Of a stretch of 64,000 bases of DNA, positions 61,101 to 64,000 are shown piece after piece; positions within the stretch are counted from its first letter, which is position 1, and each line of letters opens with the position of its first letter. The stretch lies in contig NC_084668.1 in NCBI RefSeq assembly GCF_028389875.1, positions 19,301,993 to 19,365,992 of the forward strand. Direction: 5' to 3'. The notes beneath the pieces were generated by a model. It was not told the origin of the DNA, searched no databases, and saw nothing but the letters and a program-made list of their open reading frames with translations. This stretch comes from Rhea pennata (Eukaryota > Chordata > Aves > Rheiformes > Rheidae). Both the position numbers and the translations under genes were made by a program.

Positions 61101-63016
61101 AGTCTCCTTAAGAGAACAATATTTCTGCACAGTGTAAAGGGGTACTCAGAAGCCATAAGAAATCTGAATTCTGATACAGAGTAGGTGCATACTCATGCTG
61201 CTTCTTTGGAGTCAGATTTAGACTGACAAATTGTTCTTCCTTTACACTCTTAAATATTAGCTATGACATAGTTCTCTGGTTTCTGTACTGAAAGTATCAC
61301 AGCAGCAGTGTAAACTAGCAATAGCCAATGGATTTTTGTCTTCATAAAATTTAATTTGTTTGAAGAGCAGTGATACTTATCTATCTTTTTCTTTTTTAGG
61401 TGGCTTTTAAAACTTGCATTTTGTTATAGTATGTGTATAATTACGTGTAGCATATATTTTGCATGGGATATTACATATAAATATATCCTGAAAGAGTTAG
61501 TGGCTGTTGCTTAAAACATTAATTTTGAAAAATTCATGTTCCAAATACCTGCTTCAGGTAGACCTCTGAAGAAAATAAATGAATAAATAAAAGATTCTTT
61601 ATTCACGTGTTACCCCCTTCTCTCTCCCACCAAGGCAATGATAGATGACTAATATAGAACTTCTGACTTTTATGTCTAGGTTACAGGCTGAGTCCACAAA
61701 CACTGACTGCTATTGTAAAACGTTACAGCAAAAGCGGCAGAATCTTTTTTGATGACTATGTAGCGTGCTGCGTGAAGCTACGGGCATTGACAGGTATCTT
61801 TCTAAAATAGTTTATAATTGCATAATATCCTTCATCTGTTCAACTAGATAGCTGTGCTAAAGTCTGATTTGGAGGCTTTGGTATATGTGCAAATGCAAAT
61901 TGTTAACGTAATTGTTTAACAATGCCCAAGTTTTGGGGGAATATTTTGTGCAGTATTCATTATAGCAGAACTCCTTCAGGCACAGAAAAAGAGAGAAATG
62001 GTTAATTGGTTCTAAAGTTGTGGAAAAAGTGACTTGAAAACACTGTAAGCAGTAATTGTAGCTGAACTTGAAAACACTTTATTCATCTTTATGTTTTGTT
62101 AATAGCTTGTGGAGTGATGCGTAGCTCCAGTTTATTTGCATCTTATCCTTTCCTTAGATTTCTTCCGGAGAAGAGACAACATGCAACAGGGATTTGTGAA
62201 TTTTGTATATGATGATGTAAGTATTAGCTAATACAACTTGCCACATGGATTTGATAAGGATTTTTTTTTTAATCGTGAACTACAGCAGTGTGAGCATTTG
62301 AAATCTGAACTTCTATTAAACCTTTACAGTTTCTCGAGAAGAAAATTCAGATAAAGGCATGGCCATCAATCATGATGGTGTGCATTTTACTTATGTATGC
62401 TACTGTCTTCAAATACATCATTAAAACATCTGCAAAGCTCCTTTATCTTCATGTTAGTCCCATGGTATAATTCACTTGGGATCTTCATATTGAGAACATA
62501 ATTCTTACGGTTGATATTGATTGCTTTCACCTCTTTTGCTACAGGTTCTGCTGAGACTAATACTGCTTTTTAGTGGTATAACTGTTTATTACTATACAAA
62601 ATGATTGCTAGATCATCTCAGAAGCTGCCAGTATAACACAGATAGCAGGCTGTAAACTGTTCAGTTGACTATCATTTTGACTTGCTATAACTAACATTAT
62701 GAAATCAGATTGAGTGGTGAGCTTTATTGCTAAAAACCCTAAAGCAGAGCAAACCTTAGATATGTCTTCATACAACTTGCGAATTTTTTTGTCTAGTAGA
62801 CAAGTTCAAAGTTGTGTTCTGATCTTAATTGTGGTATTTAAACTTACTTTCTTTCTCTACATACATATCTACTTCTGGCAGGATGGAAGTAGGCCATTCC
62901 TTTTGAATATGCTTAACGGTTAGTGTACTAGCATATTTCACATGTCCAGCATTGCCAAATACTGAATTGCTTATTATTTCCCCTTCCAGTTCTTGCAGTG
63001 CATTATGGCAATCTGA
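52116..63016 (+). CDS. GCA: GCA, grancalcin, penta-EF-hand calcium protein, complete
   Basis: A cytosolic calcium-binding protein of the penta-EF-hand family (relatives sorcin, ALG-2, calpain small subunit). It dimerises through the fifth EF-hand and moves to membranes and granules on calcium rise, best studied in neutrophils. Eight exons join in frame to 219 residues (human 217). Residues 1-58 are Gly/Tyr/Pro/Met-rich and disordered. EF1 surrounds [12 protein letters not shown] (64-75). EF2 is [12 protein letters not shown] (104-115), with usable ligand positions. EF3 is [12 protein letters not shown] (134-145), a canonical loop. EF4 ([12 protein letters not shown]) lacks acidic residues at the first positions and is probably calcium-free. 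EF5 covers the C-terminus, ending FLQCIMAI. The start is set by MAYPGFGG, as in human grancalcin, in a near-perfect Kozak context GCCGCCATGG. Similarity and synteny exclude sorcin. Confidence 0.96.
52140..53202 (+). other. GCA intron 1
   Basis: A 1.1-kb intron. Its first 430 bp belong to the CpG island and contain the GGGCT repeat; the rest is AT-rich with no recognised feature. Confidence 0.85.
52237..52271 (+). repeat. (GGGCT)7 tandem repeat in GCA intron 1
   Basis: Seven exact pentamers GGGCT follow a G-rich stretch (52219-52236). The row of G3 runs with two-base loops is suited to a G-quadruplex on the non-template strand. Confidence 0.92.
53203..53376 (+). CDS. GCA: GCA exon 2: Gly/Tyr/Met-rich N-terminus and start of EF1
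   Basis: The 174-bp, phase 0 exon encodes residues 9-66, with [20 protein letters not shown] and the EF1 helix TYFSAIAGQ. Acceptor CAAAAG, donor GTAAGA. Confidence 0.95.
55817..55836. repeat. Poly(A) tract, 20 bp
   Basis: An uninterrupted A20 run. Confidence 0.95.
57108..57133. repeat. Perfect hairpin: 11-bp arms, 4-base loop
   Basis: GATCAACAGTG, loop TGCT, then CACTGTTGATC. The arms are exactly complementary. Confidence 0.95.
59253..59322 (+). CDS. GCA: GCA exon 3: EF1 loop
   Basis: The 70-bp exon encodes [23 protein letters not shown] (residues 67-89), ending in phase 1. Acceptor TTCCACAG, donor GTAAGA. Confidence 0.96.
59323..60126 (+). other. GCA intron 3
   Basis: A 0.8-kb intron. 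The frame of exon 3 stays open for about 100 codons into it (to 59627), which seems to be chance. Confidence 0.8.
60127..60170 (+). CDS. GCA: GCA exon 4: start of EF2
   Basis: The 44-bp exon encodes [14 protein letters not shown] (residues 91-104), matching human FSLETCRIMIAMLD. Acceptor TTTCAG, donor GTATCC. Confidence 0.95.
60461..60608 (+). CDS. GCA: GCA exon 5: EF2 and EF3
   Basis: The 148-bp exon encodes residues 105-153: [40 protein letters not shown] and ELTQVIAAM. It holds the calcium loop of EF3. Acceptor AAACAG, donor GTAAGC. Confidence 0.96.
60609..61679 (+). other. GCA intron 5
   Basis: A 1.1-kb intron with a T8-G13 run at 60983-61003. Nothing else was recognised. Confidence 0.85.
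61680..61793 (+). CDS. GCA: GCA exon 6: EF4
   Basis: The 114-bp exon encodes residues 155-191: [20 protein letters not shown] and [17 protein letters not shown]. Acceptor GTCTAG, donor GTATCT. Confidence 0.96.
61794..62157 (+). other. GCA intron 6
   Basis: A 0.36-kb intron with no recognised feature. Confidence 0.85.
62158..62216 (+). CDS. GCA: GCA exon 7: EF5
   Basis: The 59-bp exon encodes [20 protein letters not shown] (residues 192-211). Acceptor CCTTAG, donor GTAAGT. Confidence 0.95.
62217..62989 (+). other. GCA intron 7
   Basis: A 0.77-kb intron with no recognised feature. Confidence 0.85.
62990..63016 (+). CDS. GCA: GCA exon 8: C-terminus and stop
   Basis: Coding bases FLQCIMAI and TGA follow the acceptor CTTCCAG, matching human FLQGTMAI. 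The 3' UTR continues to the right. Confidence 0.93.
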   Translation, partial: FLQCIMAI

Positions 63017-63213
63017 GTGCTGAACTCCTGGAGAAAAAAAGGATCACCAACCTGTTAGAGTTTCAGTTTAGAAGAAATAAGCTGAATCTGCTGTGAATGG
63101 AAACTATTGCAGAGATTTGCGTCTTTCTGCCTGATAAGACATCTACTTTGATAGTTTAGGGTTATGTGTTTTTTGTTCTGTTTTTTTTTGTTTTGTTTTA
63201 AATGCACAGTTCT

Positions 63214-63271
63214 GACTAATAAATACTAATATTTATTATTTAATATACTAATATACTAATATACTAATAAT
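63214..63271. repeat. ATACTAAT-type tandem repeat in GCA 3' UTR
   Basis: At least three exact copies of ATACTAAT in a row (63244-63268 region), preceded by degenerate copies. Confidence 0.85.
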
Positions 63272-63358
63272 TACATTTTTTAGTATTTTTAGAAGCATGT
63301 GTATCTGTGTAGTTCCAGACAAGTCAATTTCTGTGTTAAGCTTCTGAGCTTATTAAAG

Positions 63359-63364
63359 AATAAA
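63359..63364 (+). terminator. Poly(A) signal AATAAA, candidate for GCA
   Basis: AAGAATAAAGC lies about 345 nt after the stop codon. An earlier AATAAA at 63218-63223 is an alternative. Confidence 0.5.
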
Positions 63365-63380
63365 GCTTATGGTCAGAAAT

Positions 63381-64000
63381 ATAGGCAGTTTTTTATACAT
63401 GGATAGATAACTTACACAAATAGAATATCAGCCTAAAATTTAAATTGATGTAGGTATTTTTCATCAGTGGTAGTATACTGTCTAAGGTGGCATACACTGC
63501 AGAACTATGGGGGTTTGAAAAAACTACATCAATAAATTTCATTTTAAAAGCAAAATATTCTAGGTAAAATTTTCCCATACCCCCAGCTTGTTGCTATAGG
63601 GTTTTTTGTTCCTTTGTTTCTTTTTTTCTGAGGCAAGCTATTTGTCTATGTATGCATCAGATAATACTATTCAAGTAGAGGTGTAGTTACCTTCAGCTGG
63701 CTTTTTTTATGCACCTAATGCTTCTCCCCAAGGAAATCTGGATTTTTATCAGTTTGACTTATCTCAGAGGCTTTCAATGAATCTTCATCTGAATCAGTAA
63801 AATTACTGGCCAAATAGACCTTATGTGGTAAACACACCCCATGCTTTTCTCTAAATTCTCTTAAACAAAGTAATTTGGAGGAACAGAAGTGTCTAGCTTG
63901 ACAATAGATACTTCAACAGCACTCTTAATCAAAATCATTTGTGAAAATGTGTTGGCCTGAATGGCAAACAATTATCAGTTTTAGTACTCAGACTTTGTGA
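63381..64000. other. Right flank, downstream of GCA
   Basis: AT-rich sequence without a recognised exon. In human and bird genomes KCNH7 follows GCA on the opposite strand, so its 3' end would be expected further right; nothing of it is visible here. Confidence 0.6.

Larger units (their letters stand above)
63017..63380 (+). other. GCA: GCA 3' untranslated region (proposed)
   Basis: Candidate AATAAA signals lie at 63218-63223 and 63359-63364. The region includes a T/G-rich stretch and an ATACTAAT-type repeat. Which signal is used cannot be told. Confidence 0.55.

Noticed and set aside
63381-64000. 3' end of KCNH7 on the minus strand
   Set aside because: Expected from synteny further right, but no coding or conserved sequence could be recognised within the window.

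Overview
This is vertebrate nuclear DNA, most likely from a bird. Three multi-exon genes with GT-AG introns (one GC-AG exception) occupy about 50 kb, introns are fairly short, promoters sit in sharp CpG islands, and the recognisable interspersed repeats are CR1-type LINE relics, the dominant avian family. The gene order FAP - IFIH1 - GCA and the orientations (minus, minus, plus) match the syntenic block known from human chromosome 2 and from birds. The species cannot be named from the sequence.

Layout. (1) 1-13.3 kb, minus strand: the 5' part of FAP (fibroblast activation protein alpha, a type II membrane serine protease of the DPP4 family). Eight exons coding residues 1-201 are in the window; the catalytic 3' half lies beyond base 1. 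A TATA-type promoter is proposed near 13.27 kb. (2) 13.3-18.9 kb: intergenic, with a short CpG island at about 13.87-14.12 kb that fits no known gene start and carries a strong CTCF-like motif. (3) 18.9-47.3 kb, minus strand: complete IFIH1 (MDA5), a cytosolic dsRNA sensor. All 16 coding exons were placed and every junction keeps frame, giving 1004 residues: two CARDs, a DECH-box helicase with Walker A, motif III, motif V and motif VI, and a zinc-binding C-terminal domain. The promoter is a CpG island with an interferon-response element. (4) 47.3-52.1 kb: intergenic, with a CR1 3' end and a GC-shifted block of unknown origin. (5) 52.1-63.4 kb, plus strand: complete GCA (grancalcin), 8 coding exons and 219 residues, a penta-EF-hand calcium protein. 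Its CpG-island promoter has a CCAAT box and an RFX-type X-box. (6) 63.4-64 kb: downstream flank.

The genes do not form a functional unit. FAP is a cell-surface peptidase of mesenchymal cells, IFIH1 is an antiviral sensor that signals through MAVS, and GCA is a calcium-responsive protein best known from neutrophils. No new system was found. The most useful non-obvious observations are the GC-AG intron in IFIH1, the ISRE and the C16 tract in its promoter and leader, the orphan CpG island with a CTCF-like site, the X-box at GCA, and an 11-bp perfect hairpin in a GCA intron.

Exon borders were read by eye from splice signals, reading phase and similarity to known family sequences recalled from memory. 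Transcription starts, poly(A) sites and repeat borders are approximate.
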